Of a stretch of 64,000 nt of DNA, positions 50,284-58,895 are shown piece after piece. Made by a program: the position numbers and the translations under genes. A model generated the notes under the pieces. It saw only the letters and a list, made by a program, of their open reading frames with translations, was not told the origin of the DNA and did not search any database. Source of the stretch: CAYQEC01 sp964416425 (lineage in GTDB: Bacteria > Actinomycetota > Acidimicrobiia > Spongiisociales > UBA5794). Positions within the stretch are counted from its first letter, which is position 1. Every line of letters starts with the position of its first letter. The DNA lies in the NCBI GenBank assembly GCA_964416425.1, contig CAYQEC010000008.1:1-64000 (forward strand), in the 5' to 3' direction.

Positions 50284-50724
50284 ATGGACCAGGATCGAGC
50301 GCTCAAGGTGAATGCACCTGCCGTCATCGGCGAGGTGATCGACGATGACGTGGTGCTGATCAACTTCGACACCGGTACGTACTACCTCCTCGGCGGATCC
50401 GGAGCGGAGATCTGGCCCCTGCTGGAACGGGGGGCCACCCCCGCCGCCATCGAGGCCCGGTTGCGCCAGGCCTACGGGCTCGGCGACGGGGACATCCGAT
50501 CCGACCTCGACCGCTGGCTCGGCGAGCTGCTCGCCGAGAACCTCGTCGCCGGCGTCGATGCCGTACCGGCCGGGGAGCCGGAGCCTGCCGCTCTCGAGGC
50601 GGCCGGCGACTATGCACCCCCGACGGTGTCCCGTTTCGACGACATGCAGGAGATGCTCCTGCTCGACCCGATCCACGACGTCGCCGACGCGGGATGGCCG
50701 CACCGGCCGGCAGATCCCCGCTGA
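50284..50724 (+). CDS. PqqD-family protein with a distinctive C-terminal tail
   Basis: Residues 1-90 match the PqqD/RRE winged-helix fold that binds leader peptides in RiPP pathways (VNAPAVIGEVIDDDVVLINF, then GTYYLLGGSGAEIW and LLAENLVAG). From about 112 an unrelated 35-residue tail follows, APPTVSRFDDMQEM-LLLDPIHDV-ADAGWPHRP, acidic, with a Leu cluster and a closing GWP. I recall similar DPIH-GWP tails on PqqD proteins from other HprK-associated loci, but cannot verify. I use the ATG at 50284 (146 residues); ATG 50218 in frame would add 22 residues. It is the first gene of a coupled six-gene operon. Confidence 0.82.
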   Translation: MDQDRALKVNAPAVIGEVIDDDVVLINFDTGTYYLLGGSGAEIWPLLERGATPAAIEARLRQAYGLGDGDIRSDLDRWLGELLAENLVAGVDAVPAGEPEPAALEAAGDYAPPTVSRFDDMQEMLLLDPIHDVADAGWPHRPADPR

Positions 50725-50738
50725 TCCGGGGAGGCGCA

Positions 50739-51776
50739 ATGCGCGCGGAGGGTTCCGAGCGGGCCACCTCCACCGCGGAGGCGTTCTTCGCGGCGGTGTG
50801 GGACGCCGGAGCCGGCGCCGTCACCCACAGCGTCCGGCTCACCGGTCACCGCATCGACCTCACCTTCTCCCCCGATCTCGAACCGCGGCTCATGCCGGCT
50901 CTCGCCCACCTGAAGACCGAATCGCAGGGCGAGACGGCGCTGCAGGTACGGGCGTGGGACAGCCACTCGGGCGGCACCCCCCTCCCCGCCACTCCCTGGA
51001 ACCGTGCCGACTACCCCGACGGCGGCGAGATCCGAGGCCCCGACACCGCCAGTATCTCCATCGCCTACCGGTTCGACCCCGGCGCCCTCAGCCTTTTCGA
51101 CCGGGAGACGGGGAGAGCGGTGTTCTGGATCGACTCGGCCGACAGGGTGCCGGGATGGATGGCGGCGGCCCCGTTCCGCACCATCCTGCCGTGGTTCGTC
51201 GCCGCCACCGGCGGTCAGTTCGTCCACGGCGCCGGGGTGGGCCTCGACGGCCGCGGCGTGCTGGTCGCCGGGGCCGGTGGATCCGGCAAGTCCACCACCG
51301 CCCTTCTCTGCGCCGACGCCGGTCTCCAGTTCGTCGGTGACGACTACGTCGTGGTCGGAGCCGACGGCGACCTCCATGCCGCCTACGGGTCCGCCAAGCT
51401 CGACGATGCCTCGCTCGCCCTCCTCCCCCACCTGAAACCGTGGGTGGTCAACGACGACCCGGAGATCTCCAAACATGTCGTGATGCTGAGCCGGGCCCGG
51501 CCGGAGAGCGTCGTGCCCCGCCTCCGGCTCGAGGCGATCCTGCTCCCGCGCCTCGGCCGCTCCGACCGCTCCCGCTTCCACCCGGCCTCGGCTTCGGAGG
51601 CGCTGCTCGCCCTCGCCCCCACCACCGTGTTCCAGCTCCCCGGGGCAGGCGGTCCCGCCCTCCGCTTCATGGCGGAGCTGGCGCGGCGGGTCCCCGCCTA
51701 CCATCTCGATCTGGGACCGCCCGACGGGGTCGCCGCCGCCGTCGCCGATTTGCTGCGAAAGGGAGGGACGCCATGA
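50739..51776 (+). CDS. HPr-kinase-like P-loop ATPase
   Basis: The 345-residue protein starts at an ATG after GGGGAGG. The C-terminal half is an HprK-type kinase domain: FVHGAGVGLDGRGVLVAG leading into the P-loop GAGGSGKST (178-186), and LQFVGDDYVVV with the Asp201-Asp202 pair. The GKSTTALLC…GLQFVGDDY run resembles the kinases that phosphorylate lasso peptides more than it does true HPr kinase. The N-terminal 150 residues are variable. No HPr or PTS gene is near. Its stop overlaps the GT2 start by 4 bases. Confidence 0.85.
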   Translation: MRAEGSERATSTAEAFFAAVWDAGAGAVTHSVRLTGHRIDLTFSPDLEPRLMPALAHLKTESQGETALQVRAWDSHSGGTPLPATPWNRADYPDGGEIRGPDTASISIAYRFDPGALSLFDRETGRAVFWIDSADRVPGWMAAAPFRTILPWFVAATGGQFVHGAGVGLDGRGVLVAGAGGSGKSTTALLCADAGLQFVGDDYVVVGADGDLHAAYGSAKLDDASLALLPHLKPWVVNDDPEISKHVVMLSRARPESVVPRLRLEAILLPRLGRSDRSRFHPASASEALLALAPTTVFQLPGAGGPALRFMAELARRVPAYHLDLGPPDGVAAAVADLLRKGGTP

Positions 51777-52456
51777 CCCCCGTCGTCAGCGTCGTCATCC
51801 CGGTCCACAACGGGGCGCGGTACCTCACCGAAGCGATCGCCAGCGTCGGCGACGACCCACCGGTGGAGATCATCGTCGTCGACGACGGGTCCGACGACGG
51901 GTCCGCCGCAGTGGCCGCAGGCCACGACGGGGTCCGGGTGATCCGGCAGGAGCACGCCGGAGTGGGGGCGGCCCGCAACCGGGGCATCGACACCGCCGCC
52001 TGCCACTGGATCGCCTTCCTCGACGCCGACGACCTGTGGGGTGAGGGCAAGCTGCGGCACCAGCTCGCCGCCTTCGCCGCCTCCCCCACCCTCGACATCG
52101 CCTACTGCCTGGTCGAGGAGTTCATCTCCCCCGATCTGACACCGGCGGCCCGGGCCGGCCTCACCGCCCGGCCCGGCCGGCATCCCGCTCCGCTGCCCTC
52201 GACGCTGCTCTTCACTCGGGACGCCGCCGGCCGGATCGGCGACTTCGCGGGATCGGTCACCGCCGGCGGTGACCTCGACTGGCAGCTCCGGGCCCGCGAC
52301 GCCGGGCTCGAGATGGCAGCGGTCGCCGACGCCGTCGTCTACCGTCGTCTCCACGAGTCCAACAGCGGCCGGGTGACGCGCCATGACCAGCACGCCGAGT
52401 ATCTGCGAGCGCTGAAGCGCTCCATCGACCGGCGGCGAGAGGGTGCATCGGGATGA
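51773..52456 (+). CDS. Family 2 glycosyltransferase
   Basis: The 227-residue protein has the GT-A fold motifs VSVVIPVHNGARYLTEAI, IIVVDDGSDDGS and the metal-binding LDADD (84-87), followed by a GGDLDWQLRARDAGLEM acceptor-site segment. It has no membrane helix. The donor sugar and acceptor are not evident. It is coupled to the HprK-like gene upstream and the ABC transporter downstream (ATGA at both ends), so its acceptor may be the product handled by this operon. Confidence 0.92.
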   Translation: MTPVVSVVIPVHNGARYLTEAIASVGDDPPVEIIVVDDGSDDGSAAVAAGHDGVRVIRQEHAGVGAARNRGIDTAACHWIAFLDADDLWGEGKLRHQLAAFAASPTLDIAYCLVEEFISPDLTPAARAGLTARPGRHPAPLPSTLLFTRDAAGRIGDFAGSVTAGGDLDWQLRARDAGLEMAAVADAVVYRRLHESNSGRVTRHDQHAEYLRALKRSIDRRREGASG

Positions 52457-54159
52457 AGCAAGGCCCGTGGCGGCAGTACCGCAGCTTCTTCCACCAATCC
52501 AACGTGATGCTGGGCTTCGTCATCCTGCTCGCCTTGGTCGGCGCCGCCCTCCTCATCCCCCTCCCCCTCATCATCAAGTACGCCCTCGACAAGGCCATCC
52601 CGAGCCGGAACACCGGTCGCATCCTCACCGTGGGCGTCGTGCTCATCGGCATGGAGCTCGGCAACGGCGGCATCACCCTGCTGCGCCGCTGGCTCGTCAT
52701 CCGGGAGACGAAGCGGGCCACCCGCGAGATCCGCCACGCCATGGCCCTCAAGGTCCACGACGTCTCGATCGACTACCACCGCCGCAACGAGGTGGGTCTG
52801 CTCCACGACCAGATCGTGCAGCAGACCCAACGGGTCGACTCGATGACCGACCTGCTCATCTCCACGTTCTTCCCGACCGTGCTGCTGGCGATCGGCATCT
52901 CGGCGATCCTCATCAGCATCAACTGGCTGCTCGCCCTGGTCACCTTCACCATCGTCCCCCTGCTCTCGATGAACCATCGCTGGCTCCGCCCCCGGGTGCA
53001 GCGGGCGGTCAAGGACTACCAGCACGAGTACGCCGATTTCAGCGCCGGGGTGCTGTTCTCGCTGCGGTCGATCGAGCTGACCCGAACCCGCGGCGCCGAA
53101 GCCGAGGACGTCGCCCGCCAGGACGCCCACCTCGCCGAGTTGGAGACCAAGGACGCCCGCATGACGTGGCTGCGGGGCCTCTACGGGACCACCCAGCAGA
53201 CCCTGCTCGCTCTCTCGGCGACCCTGATCCTGGTGGTCGGCGGCATCACCTACGCCCGGGGCCACATCACCCTCGGCGACCTCTTCGCCTACTACGCAGG
53301 CCTCGCCCTGCTGCGGGGCCCGCTCGTCACCAGCTTCGCCGCCGTCCCCGCCATCCTGGAGGGACGTCAGGCCCTGACCCACCTCTTCGATCTCTACAAC
53401 GAGCACGACCGCAACCCGTACCGGGGCACCCGCAAACTCGACCTCGTCGGCCACATCGAGGGCCGCGGCATCACATTCGGCTACGGCGACGAACCGCTGC
53501 TGCACGACGTCGACTTCGAGCTGGAGCCCGGCGTGGTCACCATGGTCGCCGGACCCAACGGGTCGGGCAAGACGTCGCTGGTGAGCCTCATCCTCGGCTT
53601 CTACCGGCCGGAGCAGGGCGAGCTGAGCGTCGACGGCGTCCCCTACGACGAGATCGACATGCCGACGCTGCGCCGCCAGATCGGCGTCGTTTCCCAGGAG
53701 GGCGTCATCGTCACCGGGACGATCGCCGAGAACATCGGCTACGGCTTCCCCGACGCCGCCCCCGGCGAGATCCGCCGGGCGGCCCACCTCGCCACCGTCG
53801 ACGACTTCATCGACACCCTGCAACACGGATTCGACGAGTCACTCACCTTCGACGGCAGGACACTGTCGGGAGGCCAGCGACAGCGCATCGCCATCGCCCG
53901 GGCGCTGCTCCGCAATCCGCGCCTCCTCATCCTCGACGAGCCCACCAATCACCTCGACGCCGGCACCCTGCGGCGGGTGCTGGGAAACCTGACCCGCCTC
54001 GAGAACTCCCCGGCGGTGCTCATCATCAGCCACCATCCCAGGGTGGTCGACCACGTCGACCGCCTCTACCGGATCGACGAAGGCCGGGTCGTGACGGACG
54101 GCATCCGCCACCCGACGACGACGGCCGGCCAGGCCGACCCGCCCGGCACGACACCGTGA
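52453..54159 (+). CDS. ABC exporter, fused permease and ATPase
   Basis: The 568-residue half-transporter, which would act as a homodimer, has about six membrane helices in the first 310 residues (VMLGFVILLALVGAALLIPL onward). The ATPase domain has Walker A GPNGSGKTS (about 367), signature LSGGQRQRIAIAR (about 471), Walker B LLILDEPTNHLD (about 491) and an H-loop in IISHHP. There is no N-terminal C39 peptidase domain, so it would not process a double-glycine leader. It resembles lipid/peptide exporters and its position points to export of the operon's product. Confidence 0.95.
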   Translation: MKQGPWRQYRSFFHQSNVMLGFVILLALVGAALLIPLPLIIKYALDKAIPSRNTGRILTVGVVLIGMELGNGGITLLRRWLVIRETKRATREIRHAMALKVHDVSIDYHRRNEVGLLHDQIVQQTQRVDSMTDLLISTFFPTVLLAIGISAILISINWLLALVTFTIVPLLSMNHRWLRPRVQRAVKDYQHEYADFSAGVLFSLRSIELTRTRGAEAEDVARQDAHLAELETKDARMTWLRGLYGTTQQTLLALSATLILVVGGITYARGHITLGDLFAYYAGLALLRGPLVTSFAAVPAILEGRQALTHLFDLYNEHDRNPYRGTRKLDLVGHIEGRGITFGYGDEPLLHDVDFELEPGVVTMVAGPNGSGKTSLVSLILGFYRPEQGELSVDGVPYDEIDMPTLRRQIGVVSQEGVIVTGTIAENIGYGFPDAAPGEIRRAAHLATVDDFIDTLQHGFDESLTFDGRTLSGGQRQRIAIARALLRNPRLLILDEPTNHLDAGTLRRVLGNLTRLENSPAVLIISHHPRVVDHVDRLYRIDEGRVVTDGIRHPTTTAGQADPPGTTP

Positions 54160-55205
54160 GCATGAGAGGACGGCCCACCCGCCTCCGCCTCAGCCCCGCC
54201 CACGACCTGCTCCTCACCGCCGCCCTGGGCCGCGGCGACCGGGCGCGTGCCGCCTGGGAGCGGTGGCGAGGCCAGGCCGACCTCGACACGATCGACCCGC
54301 CCACCGTGGAGATGATGCCGCTGCTCGCCGCCAACCTCGGGAGGCTGGAGGTGGACGACGTTATGGTGGAGCGGCTCCTCGGGATCACCCGCCAGTCCTG
54401 GTACCGGAACCAGCTCCTGATCGACGCGGTCGTCTCCGCCACGCACCGTCTCCACGAGGCCGGGATCGACACGATGGTGACCGGGGGTACCGCGGTGGCG
54501 ATCATGGCCTATCCCGACCTCGGGCTCCGGAACCTGGGGCGGGCCGGCCTGGCGTTGCGGGAGACGTCGGCCACCCGGGCCGCCGCCCACCTCGTCGCCG
54601 CCGGCTGGTCGGCCGGCGCCACGGACCGCGACCTGGCGGTGCTCACCGACCGCCGCGGCCTCCAGGTCTTCCTCACCGACCATGTGCTCACCGACCATCC
54701 CGACGACGGCGCCGACGCGCCGTTCTGGGAGGGATGCCACGACCAGGTCGTCGCCGAACGCACCGTCCCGGCTCCCGCCCTCACCGACACCGTGCTGCTG
54801 GCGCTACTGGAAGGCCTTCGCCACGGCCGCCCCGTCGAGCTGCGGTGGATCGGCGACACCGCCATCGCCATCAACCACCACGGCGATCGGATCGACTGGG
54901 ACCGGCTGGTGGACGTCTCCCGGCGCCTGGAGCGCAGCCTCCGGGTCGAAGCCGGGCTCGCCTTCCTCGCCCGCACGCTCCAGGTGCCGGTCCCCACCCC
55001 CGTCCTCGCCGCGCTCGGGGACGGGACCCACAGCCGGCGGGAACGTGCCGAGCACCGGCTGTGGCTGCGGGGCTCCCCGGGGTCGCGACCCTCGGCCTTG
55101 ATCCGGCATTGGTACCGCTACCGCCGGTCCCAGCACGACGACGGCAACGTGGTCGGCTTCGGCCGCTACGCCCGGCGACGGGTGCAGTCCCGGAGCCGCC
55201 CATGA
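54156..55205 (+). CDS. NTP_transf_5-type nucleotidyltransferase-fold protein, active site altered
   Basis: The 349-residue protein (GTG at 54156 overlapping the previous stop, or ATG at 54162) follows the pattern of the uncharacterised nucleotidyltransferase family PF14907: a helical N-terminus, TMVTGGTAVAIMAYPDLGLR, then the position of the metal-binding Asp-x-Asp. In typical members this reads like sgDiDLLV, but here it is NLGRAGLALRE, with no aspartate. Catalysis is therefore doubtful. Members accompany PqqD and HprK-like genes in RiPP and polysaccharide loci. Confidence 0.75.
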   Translation: MSMRGRPTRLRLSPAHDLLLTAALGRGDRARAAWERWRGQADLDTIDPPTVEMMPLLAANLGRLEVDDVMVERLLGITRQSWYRNQLLIDAVVSATHRLHEAGIDTMVTGGTAVAIMAYPDLGLRNLGRAGLALRETSATRAAAHLVAAGWSAGATDRDLAVLTDRRGLQVFLTDHVLTDHPDDGADAPFWEGCHDQVVAERTVPAPALTDTVLLALLEGLRHGRPVELRWIGDTAIAINHHGDRIDWDRLVDVSRRLERSLRVEAGLAFLARTLQVPVPTPVLAALGDGTHSRRERAEHRLWLRGSPGSRPSALIRHWYRYRRSQHDDGNVVGFGRYARRRVQSRSRP

Positions 55206-56398
55206 CCGAGCGCACCCTGCTGCTGTCGCTGTCGGTCGACGACCCACCGCGGGGCGGCGTCGCCCTCCGCAGCCTCCAGATCGCCGCCATCCTCGCCGAT
55301 CACGGGCCGCTCGGGATCGTCGTGCTCCGCAAGCCGATGGCACGCCCCGCCCTCCCTGGCGTGAGGTGGTACGAACCGGCCGACGCCATCTCCCTCACCG
55401 AGCTCCCCGACCCCGCCCGGGACCCGTCCTGGCTGCGCGACGAGAGTTGGGACCCCTCGCTCGCCTACCTCACCGACGGGCTGAGAGCCCACGTGGTGGC
55501 GGCCGTCGCCGACTTCGAACCCGACGTGGCGGTGCTCGATCAGCTCTACCTCGGCGCCTACCGCGACGTGCTGACGGCCGGCGGGGCCCGCAGCGTCCTC
55601 AACGAACACAACGTCGAGGCGGACCTGCAGGAGCAACTCGCCTCCCGCGCCGGCCAGCCCCCGGAGCGGGTGCTCCGCTCCCACTTCGCGGCCCGCATCG
55701 CCCAGTTGGAGAGCGCCGTCATCGAGTCGGCGGCCCAGGTGTGGGTGTGCTCGCCCGATGACCAGGCCGGGATCGCCGACCGCTACGGGCGGGTTCGCGG
55801 CGTCTTCGTGATCCCCAATGCCGTCTCCCTCCCGCCGGAACGTCCCGCCCGCCGCGACCGAGCGCCCGGGGAGGCCCACCTGGTGTTCCCCGGTGACTTC
55901 GCCTACCCCCCGAACCGGGAGGCGGCGATGCTCATCATCGACCGGCTCGTGCCGGCGCTGCGCCGCCGCCTCGATACCTTCGAGGTGGTGCTGGCCGGGA
56001 GGTATCCCACCGCCGAGATGGTGGAAGCCCACCGCACCGTGCCCGAAGTCCGGGTAACCGGACCGGTGGAGAACATGGCCCCGCTGCTGGCGGAGGCGGA
56101 CGTCATGGTGGCGCCGCTCCAGGCGGGGAGCGGCAGCCGCTTCAAGCTGCTGGAGGCGTTCGCCGCCGGCCTCCCGGTCGTGGCCACCGCGAAGGCGGCC
56201 GAAGGCCTCGCGGTCGTCGACGGCACCCATACCCTGCTCGCCGAAGACGTCGAGGGAATGGCCGATGCGGTGACGGCACTGCTGGCCGACCCGGAACGGG
56301 CCCGGTCCCTCGCCGACGCCGGGTGGGAACTGGTGCAGGCGCGGTACTCGTGGCGTGCCGTCGCCGAACTGGTCGACGCCGCGCTCGCCTGGCGGTGA
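55202..56398 (+). CDS. Family 4 (GT-B) glycosyltransferase
   Basis: The 398-residue protein has the GT-B layout, with an N-terminal acceptor domain (RGGVALRSLQIAAILADHGP; LNEHNVEADL) and a C-terminal donor domain holding VFPGDFAYPPNREA, VRVTGPVENMAPLLAEADVMVAPLQAGSGSRFKLLEAFAAGLPVVAT (quoted in shorter form: GSRFKLLEAFAAGLPVV), the E-x7-E-like region of retaining transferases. It overlaps the upstream gene by 4 bases (ATGA) and ends the operon, convergent with the GH3 gene 3 bases away. Confidence 0.92.
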   Translation: MTERTLLLSLSVDDPPRGGVALRSLQIAAILADHGPLGIVVLRKPMARPALPGVRWYEPADAISLTELPDPARDPSWLRDESWDPSLAYLTDGLRAHVVAAVADFEPDVAVLDQLYLGAYRDVLTAGGARSVLNEHNVEADLQEQLASRAGQPPERVLRSHFAARIAQLESAVIESAAQVWVCSPDDQAGIADRYGRVRGVFVIPNAVSLPPERPARRDRAPGEAHLVFPGDFAYPPNREAAMLIIDRLVPALRRRLDTFEVVLAGRYPTAEMVEAHRTVPEVRVTGPVENMAPLLAEADVMVAPLQAGSGSRFKLLEAFAAGLPVVATAKAAEGLAVVDGTHTLLAEDVEGMADAVTALLADPERARSLADAGWELVQARYSWRAVAELVDAALAWR

Positions 56399-56401
56399 CG
56401 C

Positions 56402-58837
56402 TCAGCCGGCCGCCGGGACCTCGATCAGGGCGGTGAGCCGGATGTCACGGGAGGAATGCCCGAGGCGCACCTCGTACTCGCCCGGGTCGAACTGCCATCC
56501 CTCGGGCCCGTACCAGGAGAGATCACGCCGGGTCACCTCGAAGCCGATCGTGGTCGACTCGCCCGGCTCGAGCCGGATCTTGCGGAAACCCTTCAGCTCC
56601 TGGGGCGGATGGTCCCCCTGCCGGGCCTCCGGGCCCACGTAGAGCTGCACCACCTCCGCACCGGCCCGGTCGCCCGTGTTCTCAATCGTCGCCGCCACCT
56701 GCAGCCCGTCGCCGGCGGCGACCACCGCCAGGTCCCGGTAGCCGAAGGTGGTGTAGGAGAGGCCGTGACCGAAGGGGTAGCGCGGCTCGGTGCCGTCCCG
56801 GTCGTAGGCCCGGTAGCCGACGAAGACGCCGTCCTCGTAGACGTTGTGACCGGGACTCCGCACCGTCAGCTCCGGCACCGGTGCATCCTCGAGACGGCGC
56901 GGGAAGGTCATGGGGAGCCGGCCCGAAGCGTCGACGCGGCCAAAGAGCACGTCGGCGGCGGCGTGGCCCACCTCCTGGCCCCCGTACCAGAGTTGCGCCA
57001 CCGCGGCCACCTCGTCGGCCCACGGCATCTCGACCGGCGCCCCCGCCGCCACCAGCACCACCGTGGCGGGATTGGCGGCGGCCACCGCCGCCACCAACTC
57101 GTCCTGGGCCCCGGGAAGCTTCAGATCGGGCCGGTCGAAGCTCTCTCCCTCCCACTCCCCGCCGAGCCCGACGACGACCACCGCCACCTCGGCGGCGGCG
57201 GCTGCGGCCACGGCCCGGGCGACGAGATCGTCGGGCTGCGGCGGCCGGTGCCCCACCTCGAGCATCCGGAACCGGCTCTCCCCGGTGGCGGCGAACTCGA
57301 CGACCAGCTCGTGGGACTCCCCGGCGCCCAGGTCGAGGGCGACGGAGAGGTCGGTGGGGGCCTGCTCCGGATCCGGGCCGCCCGCCAGCAGCCGCTCCCC
57401 GTCCAGCGTCAACCGCACCTCTCCCCCGATCCCGCCCAGGGTGAGCAGATGCTCGCCGCCGAGCGCGGGGGTGAAGGTGCCGTGGAGTCGAGCCGAGAAT
57501 TGGCGATACTCGACGTAGCCGTCGCCTTGGCTCCGCCAGTGGAATCGGCTCTTGCCGGTGGTGAAGGCGCGGATCGGCTCCCCGGCGAGATCGGGGTTGG
57601 TGAAGTACTCGATGGTGAACCCGGGTGCCCCGTCGGCTGCGGTGACGAGCGAGGACGCCAGGGGAGGCGGGGCGACATGGACCACCGTGCCCACCTGGTG
57701 GTCAACCACGGTGCCCGGGCCCACCGCCTCCCGGATGCCGTCGAGCACCGGCACCGAGTAGTGCACGTTCACTTCGGCGCTGCCGCCGCCCATGATCGGG
57801 GTGTGGGCGGCAAGGTCGCCGACCACGACAACGCGGCGCATCCCTGCCGGGTCCAGCGGCAGGATGCCGTCCCGGTTGCCGAGGACGACGATCGACTCCG
57901 CCGCCGCCCGCCGCGCCAGGATCCGGTGCTCCGGCCGGTCGTCGGCCCGCGGCGACGCCGGCCCCGAAGCGTCGAGGGCGCCGGTGCGCACCATCAGCCG
58001 CAGCAGGCGCCGCACCTTGTCGTCGAGCCCGGCCTCGTCGAGGTCGCCGCGGGCGAGGGCGGCCTCGACATGCCCGGGCGCCATCCACCGTGCCGGACCC
58101 GGCATCTCCAGGTCGAGGCCGCCGGCCGGCGTCGCCTCCCCGTTGGTGCCGCCCCAGTCGGACATGACGATGCCGTCGAACCCCCACTCGCCCTTGAGCA
58201 CGTCGAGGAGCAACGGGTGCTCCGCGGCGTAGACGCCGTTGATCCGGTTGTAGCCCGACATCGCCGACCACGGGCCCGCCTCGGCGACGGCGGTCTCGAA
58301 CGGCGCCAGGTAGACCTCACGCAGCGGTCGTTCCTCCACATCCGAGCTCATCGACCTCCGCTCGAACTCGGCGTCGTTGCACACAAGATGCTTGATGCAG
58401 GCCCCCACCCCGCGTGATTGCACCCCGGAGATGAACGCCACCGCCATGCGTCCGGTGAGGTAGGGGTCTTCCGAGTAGCACTCGAAGACACGGCCGCCGC
58501 GGGGGTAGCGCTGGATGTTCACGGTAGGGGCCAGCAGCACGTGAGCCCCCTTGGAGCGGGTCTCATCGGCGAGAGCCGCCCCCACCTCACCCACCAGGTC
58601 GACGTCCCAGGTGGCGGCCAGGGCCGCCCCGGCCGGGAAGCAAGCCGAGGTGGGCCCGTGGTTCTCGTCTCCGCCGCGGGCCCCGTTGGGCCCGTCGGTC
58701 ACCGTGAGACGGGGAATGCCGTGACGCTCGATCGGCACCGTGCTCCACCGATCCGATCCGGCCAGTAGCGCAACCTTCTCTTCGTGAGTGAGCTGCGCCA
58801 GCAACTCCTCGGCGCGATCGAACCCCGCTCCCGGCAT
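56402..58837 (-). CDS. Family 3 glycoside hydrolase with PA14 insert (beta-glucosidase type)
   Basis: The 811-residue protein has the GH3 N-terminal domain with LTVTDGPNGARGG, the substrate residues KHLVCNDAEFER and the catalytic nucleophile in GIVMSDWGG (Asp227). A PA14 carbohydrate-binding domain (about 395-530, FTIEYFTNPDLAGEPIRAF…) is inserted in the second domain, and a fibronectin-III-like domain (TIENTGDRAGAEVVQLYVG) closes the protein. There is no signal peptide, so it would act inside the cell on imported beta-glucosides. Substrate specificity is not resolved. Confidence 0.95.
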   Translation of the reverse strand: MPGAGFDRAEELLAQLTHEEKVALLAGSDRWSTVPIERHGIPRLTVTDGPNGARGGDENHGPTSACFPAGAALAATWDVDLVGEVGAALADETRSKGAHVLLAPTVNIQRYPRGGRVFECYSEDPYLTGRMAVAFISGVQSRGVGACIKHLVCNDAEFERRSMSSDVEERPLREVYLAPFETAVAEAGPWSAMSGYNRINGVYAAEHPLLLDVLKGEWGFDGIVMSDWGGTNGEATPAGGLDLEMPGPARWMAPGHVEAALARGDLDEAGLDDKVRRLLRLMVRTGALDASGPASPRADDRPEHRILARRAAAESIVVLGNRDGILPLDPAGMRRVVVVGDLAAHTPIMGGGSAEVNVHYSVPVLDGIREAVGPGTVVDHQVGTVVHVAPPPLASSLVTAADGAPGFTIEYFTNPDLAGEPIRAFTTGKSRFHWRSQGDGYVEYRQFSARLHGTFTPALGGEHLLTLGGIGGEVRLTLDGERLLAGGPDPEQAPTDLSVALDLGAGESHELVVEFAATGESRFRMLEVGHRPPQPDDLVARAVAAAAAAEVAVVVVGLGGEWEGESFDRPDLKLPGAQDELVAAVAAANPATVVLVAAGAPVEMPWADEVAAVAQLWYGGQEVGHAAADVLFGRVDASGRLPMTFPRRLEDAPVPELTVRSPGHNVYEDGVFVGYRAYDRDGTEPRYPFGHGLSYTTFGYRDLAVVAAGDGLQVAATIENTGDRAGAEVVQLYVGPEARQGDHPPQELKGFRKIRLEPGESTTIGFEVTRRDLSWYGPEGWQFDPGEYEVRLGHSSRDIRLTALIEVPAAG

Positions 58838-58895
58838 GGCGTCTCCCGTGATCGTCCGGCTCGTCGGCGCGGCAGCCTACCGAACCGCCGGCGTC

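Noticed and set aside
50739..51776. Genuine HPr kinase/phosphorylase (hprK) of sugar-PTS control
   Set aside because: There is no HPr or PTS gene around, the N-terminal domain differs, and the operon context fits an HprK-related kinase with another substrate.
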